Source of the DNA: Pyrrhosoma nymphula
Taxonomy: Eukaryota > Arthropoda > Insecta > Odonata > Coenagrionidae
DNA: 64,000 bases
Direction of reading: 5' to 3'
Assembly: GCA_963573305.1 (NCBI GenBank)
Contig: OY754330.1
Coordinates: forward strand, 22,478,596 to 22,542,595
In this document: one piece after another, positions 22,496 to 35,373 of the stretch
Position numbering within the stretch: position 1 is the first letter of the stretch
How the letters are laid out: each line of letters opens with the position of its first letter
Notes under the pieces: model-generated
What the model was told of the DNA's origin: nothing
Databases searched by the model: none
Seen by the model: only the letters and a program-made list of their open reading frames with translations
Position numbers and translations under genes: made by a program

Positions 22496-25400
22496 TTAAA
22501 AATGTATGTTATTATTTTATAGAATTCTCTGTATAACTTCTTCGGATTAATATGTAACCACCTCTCAAATGGATGCAACATGTTATGTATTGAGCGCAAA
22601 TATTTATGTATTTTTTGCATGTTCTTAGTGGACGAAGAAGTCCAAGAACAATAGAACATTCATATTCTATTCTACACACCCCTCGTTCGATTTAACCAAA
22701 GCTGAACGCAACAAGTTCTGCCGATGGATTCTATCCACCGGCAAAATGGCGAAGTTGGAAATAAAATATTGTGGGCGAGGTAATTAAATTTGAGAGAGTG
22801 ACGAAAGCATCAAACAATTCACAAATTTCGATTTCGATGAGCGCAACATACGATAATACATTGGTATTCCGGATGGTTTACAAAAAAAATGTAAACTCAA
22901 ACGGCAGCCCCGGCAAGGCAAGATAAAATTTACATGTCATTAATCGAAAATTATTTCCGTTTGGAGTTGCGGTTAAGCTTGATAAAGAGACGAATGCATG
23001 AATGCTATCACCACAATCACTATAGTAATTGAAAATAAGTGCTCTGTAGGGTGGAAATAACTACGAAAGAAAGATGAAAGGACAACTCAAATAAAATACT
23101 TAACTATAAGGTGAACGAACTCATCATAACCAGAGTTCCAAATCGAGTAACGCCCTTCATTAATAATTATTGATTAGTGTAATTATATTGTATAATTCAG
23201 AACTCTCCGATTGCTATCAACTTACAAATAGGCTCTCAGACAGTGGAACAGTTAGTGCAAATGTGGTTCAAACGTGAACCAAAGAATGAAATCTCAAATT
23301 GGGAAGCAACAATAAACTTATTGTTTGCGGAAATCATAATTTCCTTCGTTGCAAACAGGTGGGAAAAGTTAGTGTATACCTATCTGAACAAAAAAGGTAA
23401 GTCATGGCCATGCCTTATCAATGAATAGCATAACATAATTAATAAAACTTGATACTCATGAATTAGGCTCTCCTTCAGTAAAGCACAGCACACCCCTTAA
23501 AAAGCACTCACCTGAAACGAAAAGAAAAAGTTGGTTAGATATATGCATGGAAGACACCAAAATACTTAAGCAAACAGATAACTTATAAATAAAATTATAG
23601 GTAATGGATAAGAGGGTATTAAAATAATTCCCGTACAAAGCTGTAATACCGCACGATGCTATCACATTCCAACATTTTTAAGCATCGCTTTCTTACATCG
23701 CGCCTCTAGTATCAAATTTCGAAAAATATTACACTATTCTATCCATTTCAGAACATATTGATTTAATAGTTTACAATCAATTACTTAGAGATACCCCAAT
23801 GATTTACCTGGTCTCGATAATTTAAGAGTTCTTCCGATACTCTTTTCCCTTGGACTATTCACAGGACAACGCTCTAGGTAATTTTAATTTAAAATCCGCA
23901 TTGCGTAAAATACTACACAGTGGTCGACATTTATTTAAAAAAGTCAATTACTGACGTCTAAATGTCATTCGACTCCTAAAATATTACCTTTCGGCGAGTG
24001 ACAATTATTGATAAAATGACAAAAATTGTAATATATAAACAACTAAAATAAAATTTTGTTGAAGTCAATAAATAATGATGGAAAATGTGTCCTTATATAT
24101 GACAACTTTAGCTACAGCAAAAAATGTGAAAAATATTTTCGGTTCTATTGCCAACTCAATGAAAGCCACAATAAATACACTTGGGATATATTTAAAGGCA
24201 TCCGCAAAAAGGAAACACGCTAAAATAATAATTAAGTAAAGTCACAGTTATATCTATAAAGAAAAGTCAGATGACCGTAAGACGTATTCAGTGAAAGATA
24301 ATCCACATGAAATGCTGAAAACTACACGGCAACAATAAAAGGTGTACTCATGTCGTCACCACTTCTATTAGGCATAGAGATAAAACTTTCCAAACTAAGT
24401 GGATACAAAAGCAGACAACTGTTAAAAAAACAAAATTATTTACACCAAAAAATCATCCACTTCAAGAGCCTGATCCTGCATCGAAAGGCTGTTGCAGTGC
24501 TCATAAAAACAACCAAAAAAAGTGAATGAGTGGTCGTGAGATAAACCAGTCGGGAAACGATTTCAATACCAACCCTTAGAAAAAAAGATAAAATTCCTGC
24601 AAGGGGACGAGAGCACAGGGGGGAAGAATGGCAAGCAATAAAAATGTTTGACGATGGCCCAAGCACGATCGAGTGGAGGGGATCCGCCGAACCTTTTACT
24701 TTTTTCACCATAAAATGGTGCGGTGGCGGCTCTCAACAGGAGTCAAACCGAATTTCAAGATTAATTCGACTTGCCTTACGTTACAATAAAAAAAGAACAA
24801 CAAAACGGCGCGGAGAAGTCGGCGGTGTTTGGGAAAGAGGCTCTAAAATAAAACACAGATCGTGAAAAAGCTGAAAAATTACACTTCCTTAGCTTCTTAC
24901 CAGCGAAACGTCTAAACAAAAATGGAAATGATAAAAGGAAACACAAGTGGCTTAATGGAATTGCACGGGCAAAATAAATCTCCTCGAACAGCATGCATCA
25001 GGGGAGGATAGGGGGGAGAGAGATGGAGCATCTGAACAAATAAACTCTTTTGAAAGAGCAATCCTTTGTCCCTGGCTTGGTAAAACATGGACGTTGATCC
25101 ACCGCCGGGCAAATCGGACATGGTGGGGGGTTAATCTCACGGGCTACCAGCATTACGTGCCTGAGACACACGAAGGGTGAAACCAAAATTGCCCACTTAC
25201 ATCATCATGCGAGCCTCCATTAGAATTGCTCCTTGGATTGATTACTTGCGTCATGAGGCCCAAGAAAACACTACTTCTCTTCTTATGGCATTGCCATGAG
25301 AATGATACCAATTTATTTTCATGGGAGACCAATACGTATCTGTCGAATAGTTTCTACAATATATACCCATCCAGCATCCGTATTGCAGTACGAAAATCAC

Positions 25401-25773
25401 ACAATTCTGAAGTAATATTAGATAAACTAGCTGTCTAGATTGCCTTCAAATATAATAACTCTAAGATACAAAATAATAAACTATTGCTCACATATATGCA
25501 CCTTTCGTAGACATATTTTAAGCCTAATGTCACCTATCCAATATCCAATTGGTTTATTATTGCTATCATAATTCAATTGATATGATGGGTGTACTTACGG
25601 AAGAAGAGGGATGAAAAGGATAAAGCCCAAAATTATTCCAATGTTTTTAATTCCTTAAAAAAGGAATACCGTAGATTCCAACAAAAATACGTTGCTTTCC
25701 CTCTTTTTCGTGGAAGTTTTCGTTCCAAATGCGAAGTCATTACGAAGTAATGGCAAAAACATTACCGCTGAGA
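22496..25773. other. AT-rich noncoding stretch, nothing recognised
   Basis: Apart from possible LINE 3' UTR at the start, only short AT-driven frames are present. No repeat architecture was recognised. Confidence 0.4.
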
Positions 25774-25822
25774 AGGTTTAGCTCAAGTTGATAGAGCACA
25801 GATCTGCCAGCTAAAGCTGAAG
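25774..25822 (+). repeat. tRNA-like 5' half
   Basis: GGTTTAGCTCAAGTTGATAGAGC forms a good D-arm (AGCTC paired with GAGC) with an A-box pattern, but no B box or T-arm follows. It may be a truncated tRNA-derived SINE or chance. Confidence 0.25.
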
Positions 25823-26149
25823 TAGGCATGCTCATACTTTAGGCAATTCTATTATCACACCAAAATCGCACAAGTATGCATAATTAGCATCAACATTCAG
25901 CGTCTCATTTAAAAAAACTGTGACATCAACTCAAAAACTTCAATCAACTTTTATCGACTAGAGTTTTCTCCCGAGAAGTCCACACACATTGTGACCACGA
26001 TGGACTCGCACAGACTGGACTTCAGTCTAACTCTTGGGAAACGGAACTCCATAAGCAAACACAGAGAGGGAAAATACGCGTCCATGATGAGATGACGAGA
26101 AAATAAAACATACAACAACCATGTCGCGTGAAAAGTACCTTTAAATCAA
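25823..26149. other. Noncoding stretch, nothing recognised
   Basis: Nothing supportable. Confidence 0.4.
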
Positions 26150-26660
26150 AAGAAAACACCCCCACCCTTGCGTCCACTTCGTCCGCCTCACCCTCCCTCC
26201 CCTCACCAAGCGAGAAAAACAAAACAAGAGAGCTCATCGATGGACCTCCTCGCATATTCGACTCCTCTCTGGCCAATCCCTTTCTCACATGGGAGAACCA
26301 AGTCCGCAGAGCCAAAAGGACCCATTCTCCCCATCCTCTCCTCTCACTCCCCCGTCTCAAACCACTTGGCAATTCGCAACACACGCGGAGCTCATCCTCC
26401 CACCCTCTTCAGACCCCCTCCCCACACGACTAAAACATTCCCCGTCCCACCGCTCCGGCCGGCACCGTGGAAAACCCGAAATCCCCGTCGGGCCCTCCTC
26501 TTCCCCCCACCAAGCCAAAACTCCGAACCTCTTGTGCATACCTGCTCCCCCCTCCCCATTCCAAACATTCTCTCCCGCCTCCCCCCCCCCCCAACAACCT
26601 CACATCCACTCCCCCTCCTCCCCGGTCCGACGTCGCAATTATGATCGGCACTCGCCAAGG
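26150..26660. repeat. C-rich pyrimidine tract
   Basis: Strongly C/T-biased on the plus strand, with a run of twelve C at 26581-26592 and many CCTCCCC words. Overlapping 90-160 codon frames with Pro/Ser-rich or Gly/Arg-rich translations are artefacts of composition. Confidence 0.6.
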
Positions 26661-28216
26661 CTCACCCTCCCCCTGCTCTCTCCCGCTCACCGAATCGGCC
26701 ATCAACCCTCAGCCATGTCCTTGTACAGAGTCAGCGACTCCGGGACGGGTCTGACGAACTTCTTCACCCAGTGAAGCCGGGAACGGCGGCGAGGAGACTA
26801 TGAACGAAACGATGATCAGGAGGGTACGAAAAAAGAAAGAGTGATTCACCCGTAATGTATTCTCCGCAAATTTAGTGCCGCTAATGTCCCGAAGAACTGG
26901 GGAAAATGCCTCAAATTCGCAAGCTACCAAAAATACAGCGAAATACTACGAAATTTCTGAGCAAAAATAGCGAACGGATTGCTGTTAATAAAACGATTTC
27001 AAATCCAAATAAATTTTCATGTCGCATAAGAAAGACAAATAAAATATGTTGTTATGATGGGCATTTTAAAAAAGTAAATACCATTTCATAGGCGTAATGC
27101 TCTTACAATTTTACAAAACTCATTAGACTCAAATTTGAAAATACAAGGTAAATGCACGTTTATCGTGTTAAAAATAAATAATAAAATTGAATGAGTACAA
27201 TAATGGGCATAAAAGGAATACATAACGTAATGTACTTAGTAAATGTAAGCTAATTATTGACGGCTGAATAATCCAAGAAAAGGAAAAATAATTTTTATCG
27301 AATAAAATTAAATAAATTAAACTGCCAGAAATGGAGGAATAGAATATCTTACATTGACCAGGACAGCAGATTCATGGTTAATAAAATGATTACTTGCTTT
27401 GTCAAGTATATCGTCCAATGTACATTACATATTTTACACTGGTCACAGAATACTAGATGAAATATAAAGAAGACACAGAAAAATTGGAAGAACTAGGCGG
27501 AATTATAATCGGTTGTGTATACAAGATAGGGTAAATAAGGAAGCTAATACTGATGCAATGGGGAGATGATAGAACCGAGTAAAAACCAGGAGATATTGAG
27601 AGGAAAAAATTCCTAAAATAAATAAAGAAACGAATATCCGGAAGATTGAAACGAGGAAAATAGGTCCTCCTTCAAGGCAACCTAAATTTACTATCCAGCT
27701 GTTCAATATTAATGTAAGGATTGATTCTGTAGGAGTAATAAACAAACATTATTATAAAACAATTGGTATGATAAATGGATTAAACTCTCCGCATTGCTTT
27801 TCATAAGTGTTCAAACGGACAGATCCATTTCTCCTACCAATATAAAATGCAAATAAAAATGACCCAGCTGCACACATAATGCCACAGTGTTATTAAGTTC
27901 GAAAAGTAATTTAATACTATTTTTTACTAAGTTTTCAGTCACTTTTAGAACACAAGTACAGTAATTAATCTTCGAGGAACTATAACTTTTAAAGCAAAGA
28001 TTCTCCAAAGAAAATAGTCATCTTGCCTTTTCGAATTGAGGTTTATAAGAAAGCTTCTTCCTCAATATATATCAGTTGTGAAAAATATTATGTTTTCTTG
28101 TTACTGTAAGGGTATATGAAAAGCATGCAAAAGCATAAAATGCTTAGCCACTGAAATCATGTATTCATGGCTAAATTCGACCTTAACTGGCGTTACGTGG
28201 TGGAACAGCATTTCAG
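26661..28216. other. AT-rich noncoding stretch, nothing recognised
   Basis: Only a small TTAGCCA/TGGCTAA hairpin (28144-28174) just before the next palindrome. Confidence 0.4.
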
Positions 28217-28358
28217 TAATTAAATTAAACTGCAGGAGTTGTACTGTCTACTTATATTTAACGTACGTGCCTGATGACGACACCCTAAGCGTTGAAACAC
28301 GTGTTGTGTACATTCAATATAAGTGGACAGTACAACTCCTGCAGTTTAATTTAATTTA
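28217..28358. repeat. Palindromic element, 42-bp arms around a hammerhead-like core
   Basis: The left arm (28217-28258) pairs with 28316-28358. It is a near-perfect match with one substitution and a 5-bp TTTAA-type duplication in the right arm. The 57-base apex contains an intact CTGATGA...GAAAC module. The arms occupy the position of an elongated hammerhead stem I. No coding and no clear target duplication were seen. Confidence 0.75.
28271..28310 (+). ncRNA. Hammerhead-like ribozyme candidate, copy 4 (core fully conserved)
   Basis: CTGATGA (28271-28277) and GAAA (28294-28297) are exact. Stem II is short: GAC pairs with GTT, leaving one bulged base. After GAAA the self-complementary ACACGTGT would give stem III in a dimer, with T as H17; alternatively ACAC pairs with the downstream GTGT in one molecule, leaving A at 28310 as H17. 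Stem I is completed by GTAC pairing with GTAC across the core and then by the 42-bp arms. This is one of the two best copies in the window. Confidence 0.5.
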
Positions 28359-28534
28359 ATTACAAGTATTCACGATTGAAATCTAATTCCAACACGTATG
28401 AAATGTTTAGTTTTAAAAAAAGAGCAGCTTTTAATTGACATATAAAACTAGAGTAGTGTGAAAATAAATGGCTGCCGCATAGTCTCTTCCAAATTTCGGC
28501 CTAAACGAACTCATTCTAAACATAGAAAGGATAT

Positions 28535-28730
28535 AAACTCCAGAGGGAGGGTGGGGGAACAAGGGAATGATTGCAGCGATGAGAGGATAGGGGAAGTGGG
28601 GGTGGGGAGGCGGAAGGAGACAGAGATGCAATGATGATAATAATACCGCAGGGTGGTGGGGACGGGGAATAGGGGGAAGAGGAGGAGGAGAAGGCAATGG
28701 TCGTTGGAGGAAGGGTTGACTGGAGGGCAA
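28535..28730. repeat. Polypurine tract
   Basis: G/A-rich plus strand with GGGGGA/GGTGGGG words. Three overlapping minus-strand frames of ~85-122 codons are compositional. Confidence 0.55.
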
Positions 28731-29388
28731 GGAATAAGATAGAGCGCCACGCAAAAGACAACAAGCACCGAGGGTAATCCAGTAGCAGATTTCTTGCATT
28801 TATTTTTTCTTCGTGCCCCATAAACACCTGTATTTTCTTACCACGCCATTATAGGCTGATTGCACCATCTTAATCCTTCAGGGGATTTAGTCAATAAGCA
28901 AGATTGAGGCGTGCTGTGTTGAAAAACACGGCAAATACATAATCTTTGACAGATCTTATTGCACATGCAACGAATCGTGAGTGAAGGTTAGAATGTAAAT
29001 CCGCACCATCACAACTTCCTAATAGGTTTTTCACTACGTTAAGACGATCGGCTTACGAACAACGATTGACGGCACTTAAGAAGGAATGAATCGCGATGCG
29101 ATGATGTGAATTTATTCAAAGTATTTCCCTAACGGAAACTAGCTTAACATCTTATTTGCCTTGTATTCGGGCACCAATGTGGTCAAAGTGACGCCGATTC
29201 CTCCTTCAGAGATAGAGTTCAAGAACGCGAGGGTAACTGGAAATTGTGGATGCACGAGAGCAAACAATTATATTCCACTACTCGCAGTCAACTTTTGAAA
29301 CCTTAATGAAGTTATTGGTGGCGACCGATACTTTGTGGAATTCCATTGTAGGAAAAGATTAAATTTGCATTTTATTATATTCAATAGT
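28731..29388. other. Noncoding stretch
   Basis: Nothing recognised except a diverged direct duplicate (GTAGGAAAAGATTAAATTTGCA-type, about 29,349-29,371) of the left arm of the next palindrome. Confidence 0.4.
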
Positions 29389-29530
29389 AGGAAAAAGATT
29401 ATATTTGCATATTAAAATATAATTTGCATACGTAGGACAGTCCTGATGATGCTGCAGTGCAGTGAAACATTTTTCAGTCAATAAATCAAATGTCTTCTGT
29501 GGAATTGTGCAAAATATTTAATCTTTTTCC
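29389..29530. repeat. Palindromic element around a hammerhead-like core
   Basis: The left arm (29389-29409, GGAAAAAGATTATATTTGCA) is complementary to 29508-29530 with a 3-base indel. The apex carries the CTGATGA...GAAAC module with a full three-way-junction layout. Confidence 0.6.
29437..29500 (+). ncRNA. Hammerhead-like ribozyme candidate, copy 5
   Basis: CTGATGA (29443-29449), then stem II GCTGC-AGT-GCAGT with one bulged T, then GAAAC (29464-29468). ACATTT (29467-29472) pairs with AAATGT (29488-29493) as stem III, followed by C at 29494. This gives the classical GTC cleavage triplet. ACAG (29437-29440) can pair with CTGT (29497-29500) as stem I, with a 2x2 mismatch beside the core. All elements of a type I hammerhead are present in order. 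Confidence 0.5.
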
Positions 29531-32329
29531 TTTTGAAACCTTATTTGTTCCCAAAATGTAGCGTGGTAACGCAAGTGGGTGGTCGGCATCCGGGCCTTAC
29601 TTGAGGTGATAAAAAACGACTCGGTTTATGTATCAATATTGACTAGTCATCTTCACATATAATCGTTTCGATAACCTTCGTTCTAAGGACAGGAGGAAAG
29701 ATTCCTGGATAACCGAGATAGGTAGATATAATCTGCGAAGTGAAAAAGATATTGACATCGGTTCACATAAACTTAACAAGCGCAAATAATAACCGAGGAT
29801 ATCATATGCACAAACGTGAAAAAGAGTAAAAAAAGACTACGAAATCAGTAATTCCATTACTTATAAGCAAAAGTATCGAAATATTAAATGGAACAATGCC
29901 GAGAATCAACAATTAATTAAGACAATAGAAGAGAATAAAACAATTTTCTCATACGATGCTGTCGAGCAGGAAGCGACCAAGAAAACTGGACATCACTCAC
30001 AGCAGCAATGGAAAAAGTGAGAAAAACTCTAATGTAAGTAGTGAAGGCTAACCGAAGGAAACACTGTACAAATTTAATTTTAGGCGAGAACAAAAAAATT
30101 AATATTTTCTTTTCTAAAGATATATTAGTATCATATGAATGAACAAACCATAACATGTAAGCCTGGAATCTAGTTGAATGTTGTATAAAATATACAGCCA
30201 CTAAATATAAAATTCGGATACAGCCCTCAGGAAGTGCTATAAATATACGAAACGTTGGGAAAAAAGGGAGAGGAGAAAAGAAAATATTAATAATTGAGAG
30301 GTCAAGAAGAAAAAGCATCTGGATACCAAAAATGTTATGATTGAACAGCATTTAATGACATCACGATACTTTATATATTTACGATATTACCCGGGAGCAC
30401 AGGGCCGTAAGTTTCCTCAGTCTGAGAATATTAAGGGTCTCCTAAGGTAGGAGAGGCTTGGCTTCAAAGGAGCCATTTAGCGGAAAGGGACACTACTTTC
30501 ACCTGGCGACGGATTCTGACCAATCCCGTGCTTGCCTGAGGTCAACTCCGACAAGAGTTTAGAAAGAAAGGCGGAGGATGGGGAAGTGAGAATAAATTCC
30601 ACTGAGGATGACGCAGAACACGAAACAAGACTATCCACGGAAGATATCCGTGATGAGAATTGCTTCCGATTAAGCCTCACTAGCACACTCCCAATTTCTG
30701 GAGACGTTGATTTATTAACACTTTTAGTGGTTTTAGAAATGCACGTCCCTCGCCAGTTTTAATTTGCATTGAGAAAAATGGCTGTTGATAAACGACGGTA
30801 GCTAAGGATTTATTTCTTACAATCAAAATTTGCACGCAAACCAAACTCCTTCATTGAGTGAGAAAATAAATTATAATACGTTAGTAAACTAGGAAATTTC
30901 AAGAATGAATGATGTACATAAATTCTTCAAGATAATTAGCACCCCAAATCATATTCTTGCTTTTAGCTCGCTAATAGTTTGGGGTGGAAGACATAAACAG
31001 TGAAGAAAAAAATTAACCATCCTGGCTAAAAAACGAAAGAATGCCTATAGTTACCAACGATCATAAATTGGCAGAGTTTTAAAATTTAACACAGCAAGAC
31101 ATTTTAATAACGAGATCAAGACATTTAAATTAAGAAATAAAACATACATGGAGAGCCATTAACATGTCTCCTTCCTCTAGCCACCACACAATAGAACACT
31201 AAAGGGGGATAAGCGTAGGGGTAAGAAAATTCATATATGTACTATTTATTTAATTCATTGTGTTCTGCTCGCGAGAATTTCGGAAGAAAGGGAAACCTTT
31301 CATTAAACCACTGCGTAAGAAAGAACATTAGCCTGCTTAGTGTTACGGAGCGAAGGACTGATAGTGATTAATCAATGGTAACGCTTGAGATTCCATAATT
31401 AAATAAAGTATGAACGTTTGACGCAATTGTAGTAACAGGTAGGGTATCAACTTGGTCTAATCGAAAATAACCGGCGAAACCAAATCGCCTGAAACTGAAA
31501 AGGACGTCTCCCCTAAAACGAAAAAGCGAAAACTCAAATCTGAGATATTTCGGAAAAATGAATCCCAGCCGAACCTTACTGTGCCAGATTACTCTAGGAC
31601 TGGCCAACGGATCGCCAAGCGAAGACAGTTGGGTGTGGGGGCATCGCGGGGAAATGGAAGAGGTCTCACCAGAGGAAGAATCTCTTCTCCCCACCACCCC
31701 CCTCCCAACACACACACGATCAATTAAGAATATAAGGCTCTACCTACCTTCCTCTGCTCCGCTTTTGCACCGACTAACGAGCATGTCGAAGACAAAAGCC
31801 TCGCGGAGCGCATTTTTTTCGAGGGAAAAAAGGATAAGGGAATGAGCGATGCGGATGGTGCTTATGAGAAGGCAGGGTTTTAATGGGCATAATTGTAGAC
31901 ATTAAAAAATATAACTGCTGGCAAGTGAGAACGATAAAAATATCTCACTTTTAGATTGAATCTGAACTTACATTCGAAATCATTTTTATATAAAAATAGG
32001 AAAGGAATGCGATAAACTAAAATCAACTTTTTTACCTTCTAACAACAAAGAATACCGTTAATCTTGTAACGGTAAATAATAAACAAAATTCTTGTTGTGA
32101 TAGTATAACACAACTATACAACTAAGGTACTTGCAGGTTTATTGCAAGCAAGCCAATTTAACTGGGTCCATCAATATTGAGACTATTTAGCACCTCTATA
32201 TAAAAAATGATAAACAAATTTAGTACATAAACACTGAATACTAGATATCACAAATTGCATCTCAAATTTTCCGCAGAACTTTTTATCAAATTTTAACACA
32301 CTTGTCACATTGTTTATAATCAGGAATTA
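29531..32329. other. Noncoding stretch, nothing firm
   Basis: A 144-codon minus-strand frame (29917-30351) is AT-driven and hydrophobic without a domain I recognise. A small CACCCCAAA/TTTGGGGTG inverted repeat lies near 30,950-30,986. Nothing else is supportable. Confidence 0.4.
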
Positions 32330-32356
32330 AAGAATAATTTCTTTGAAATTATTCTT
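32330..32356. repeat. Perfect 12-bp AT-rich hairpin
   Basis: AAGAATAATTTC (32330-32341) pairs perfectly with GAAATTATTCTT (32345-32356) over a TTT loop. It could be a transcription stop or a small foldback; its function is unknown. Confidence 0.6.
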
Positions 32357-34789
32357 GACTAAATGTCAATTTAGAGCCACATTATATAACTTCTTGCTAA
32401 GGTTTTATACTAATCAATCGCTAGCTATAAATTCAACAACAATACTCTTTAATTGTAAAGACTTGTTTTAAGATAGTTACCTTGTATCTGATTTAAGCAA
32501 TGATTTGGTACGACTAATAATTAAAATTACCACGAAGATTTTCATTATAATTAATGCAAAGAAAATCCATTAATCAAAATTGACTAAAATAGTGAATAAA
32601 TACATCAATTTACAATTTTTTTAGGGCCTTCGCCCATATTATACATTCATAAAAAACAGCAAACATGAAAACGTCGGTATTCGAAAGAGGTTTGAAGCGA
32701 CGCTCGGTGCAGCCTCGGAATCATTCTGGACATGGGAGAGCAGAATGCGCCAAAATAATTTAAACAGGGAAATTTTCAATGACTCTGAAATACATACTTA
32801 AGGATCTGACTTAGCAGATCAAAATAAGAAAAATGTTCAATTGCACATGTGTACGAAAACCCGTTACCCAGCTATCTGTATGTATGCGTTTTTCACTGAA
32901 ACCAGCTTAAATAAAAAAACTGTTTTAGATAAAGACTTGAAATTTGATATAGCTGTTAATGGCAATGTTTAAAACTATTCTCCGATGTTTAATTATTTTC
33001 TAATACACCGTTTCATAATGGCGGCCAATCAAACTTTTTAACCCTTAATATATTTGCAAGCAGAAGCTGTATGAAAAAAGTGCAAGTATGAAAAAGTTGC
33101 ACCTTTTATTTTAAAATAAAATGGAATCAATAAAACTTGCATACCTACTACAACAATGAAATGGCCAGCAGATTTCCAATCATTGATAAAAACCCTGCTT
33201 ACGTGTATATATGCGCGGGGAGGGGAGAGGGTGGGGGGGGAGAAGTTGCGTCCTTCTTTACCCTGCATCGTCGCACAAGAGTCCACTGGCGTCGTCGTCT
33301 CCTCGCGCGGAACATTACTGCCATGGAAACGGAAATGGTTGACTTTACAACTGAAGCGTAGGAAGGAAGAGAGAGAGAGAGTGGAAACCATTTACGTCTA
33401 CTTGTGCGCCTGAACAATTCCCAACGAGTAAACGCGGGCGGTGAGCGATTCGCATGTTTTCAGTGCATTAAAACTGAGAAGGTTTAAGTGGGCTGAATAA
33501 GCTAAAATTAATAACAACTGGGTTACACTGTCAGCTACAATTCCAATGACGCAGAGATTATTTATGGAGAGGTGGCCTCCGTTAAAAGTTCAAAACTGAA
33601 ATTATAACAAAAAAGTCAGAGAAAATACAACAATCATGATTCCATAGTTCAAGCACTAAATCAGGGTAAAAATACCTTAAATTCGGTAGCATCCTATATC
33701 TGTCGTGCTCTCATAATGTAACGAGAAAAAATCGCAAGATGAACCCACAAAGTCTTTAGATAATTCAGTTCTTCAAGTATAGATCCCTATTCCTTTGGTT
33801 TTTAAGAAGAAAAGGAAACAGAGGACGACATATCCGATCGGCCAACGTCATGCATGCGACACATTTCTCGAAGGACATGACAAACTCAAGGGACGAACAA
33901 GTTTCAGCAAGTCACAAAATGTAATTCTAAGACAATTCGGTCTCCACGACTCGAGTGGACGCAATTCGCACCTACACGACCCAGTGCTCACCCGCCGACG
34001 GCTAGAAAGGTAGATTTCCACGAGGGGGGATGGAGCCCCAGGTGTGGACACACAGGTTGGATGATGGATGCCTCTCCGCCGGCTTCCTGCCTGCTGGCCT
34101 GCCTGTTGGTCAGTGGCTATCCCACAACACCACGCTCCCCCGCGCCGGTAAAACGAAAGCCCTTCGAGCTGAAGATGCTTGCAAAGTACGGTCTTTACTA
34201 CAGTTTTAATGGAGGTCTATTTGCCGCCTCAAGCACGCAGTTTCGCTTCAACTTCGGATAGACACGATCCAGAAAATTAGTTTGTTGTACTACCTGCTTT
34301 CATACAGTTTGGTACTGCCAGTCTCACAAGCAACTCACGCCTAGAAATACATGCAAATATTACGCCTTCTTCAAGGGTTTCGTCTAAAATAATTTTTTTA
34401 AATTATAATTAATGACACCAAATATAAGCTTCTATCAGAGTTTTTCCGTCTCGCGTGGCATTTAAAGACAAATGACTTTAAACATTTAACGGCTGGTGAC
34501 AGAAATCAAGTATAAACAATTGTTTATAAGAATATGAAAATTATAATTACTTCAAAGACACTCGATCGAATTTAGACACAAAAAAGAGTGAAGCAGCCAA
34601 AGGAAAGACGGAAATAAGTCTTTTTAACTTTGTAAACGAAATCATTCCGCGCCCGGGGGAGAAGGGAAAGTTGCCAATGCTGAATCGTATTCACCCCCGC
34701 GGTCCGAGAAGAAAGCGTATGAAACTGGGTAGTAGCAATTGAATTCCGCGCGTACACTGCGACGATAGAGCCCTTATCCGAGCGGAGGT
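32357..34789. other. Noncoding stretch with short G- and GA-runs
   Basis: Contains a G-rich run (about 33,222-33,242) and a GA repeat (about 33,366-33,381) that generate overlapping spurious frames. No gene or transposon is supportable. Confidence 0.4.
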
Positions 34790-34945
34790 GGTGAGGAATC
34801 GGAGACGAGAAGGCGGGAGGAGGAGGAAACAGGAAGCGCGAAGTAATATGGGAAAGGGGGAGGGAAGAGAATAGAATGGCCGAGAGGGTGTAGGGCGGAT
34901 GAAGAGGGGGAGGGGACATAGCCGAGAGGGACTAAAGAAGAGAAA
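34790..34945. repeat. Polypurine tract
   Basis: G/A-dominated plus strand with GGAGG and GAGGGGGAGG words. No coding is supported. Confidence 0.55.
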
Positions 34946-35229
34946 GGGAGCCCTTCGGTCCTACGTCACAGCCCCAAAAGTATCACTTCATCTAAAATCT
35001 CCAAACCCCCTAAGGGCAGGAAACCCAAAATACACGCATACCACGCCGCCACTGAGGACAGCAGAACTAAAATTGGTGCTTAACACCTAAATACGGAAGT
35101 TATATCCTATTTGCTAGCGGCACATCGCAAGAATTCGTTCTATAATGTTTTGACCCGTGAATATTATCTATCCCCACAGCATCAAGACAAAGAATATGGT
35201 TGTTATGATCAATACCGAAAGAGACGTAA

Positions 35230-35373
35230 TTAGTTATTTCCCGCCCTATTGGTACCCTACCAGTTTCGATATTTTGCATCATTATCAAAGGTAGAACGCA
35301 TACCTTTAACTAGTATCTTTGACGATGATTTACAACAACAAAACCGGATAGGAACCAATAATAAAATAACATA
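35230..35373. repeat. Diverged inverted repeat with a hammerhead-like module in each arm
   Basis: 35230-35293 is complementary to about 35314-35373 at roughly 70 percent by eye. Each arm contains a version of CTTTGAnnATGAT...AAAC(T/C)GG(T/A)TAGG. The left-arm copy, on the minus strand, is the better kept. It is an old copy of the same palindromic class. Confidence 0.5.
35249..35293 (-). ncRNA. Hammerhead-like module, copy 6
   Basis: On the minus strand TACCT directly precedes the 7-base core TTGATAA (5 of 7 CUGANGA positions) and pairs with GGGTA directly after the cleavage site, a flush 5-bp stem I. Stem II is GAT/ATC with a bulged T. GAAA is intact. ACT/GGT would be stem III, with A as H17. 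The geometry is good but the core has lost key bases, so it is probably inactive. Confidence 0.4.

Noticed and set aside
29917..30351. 144-codon hydrophobic minus-strand frame
   Set aside because: AT-rich DNA gives Phe/Leu/Ile-rich translations by chance; no signal or family resemblance.
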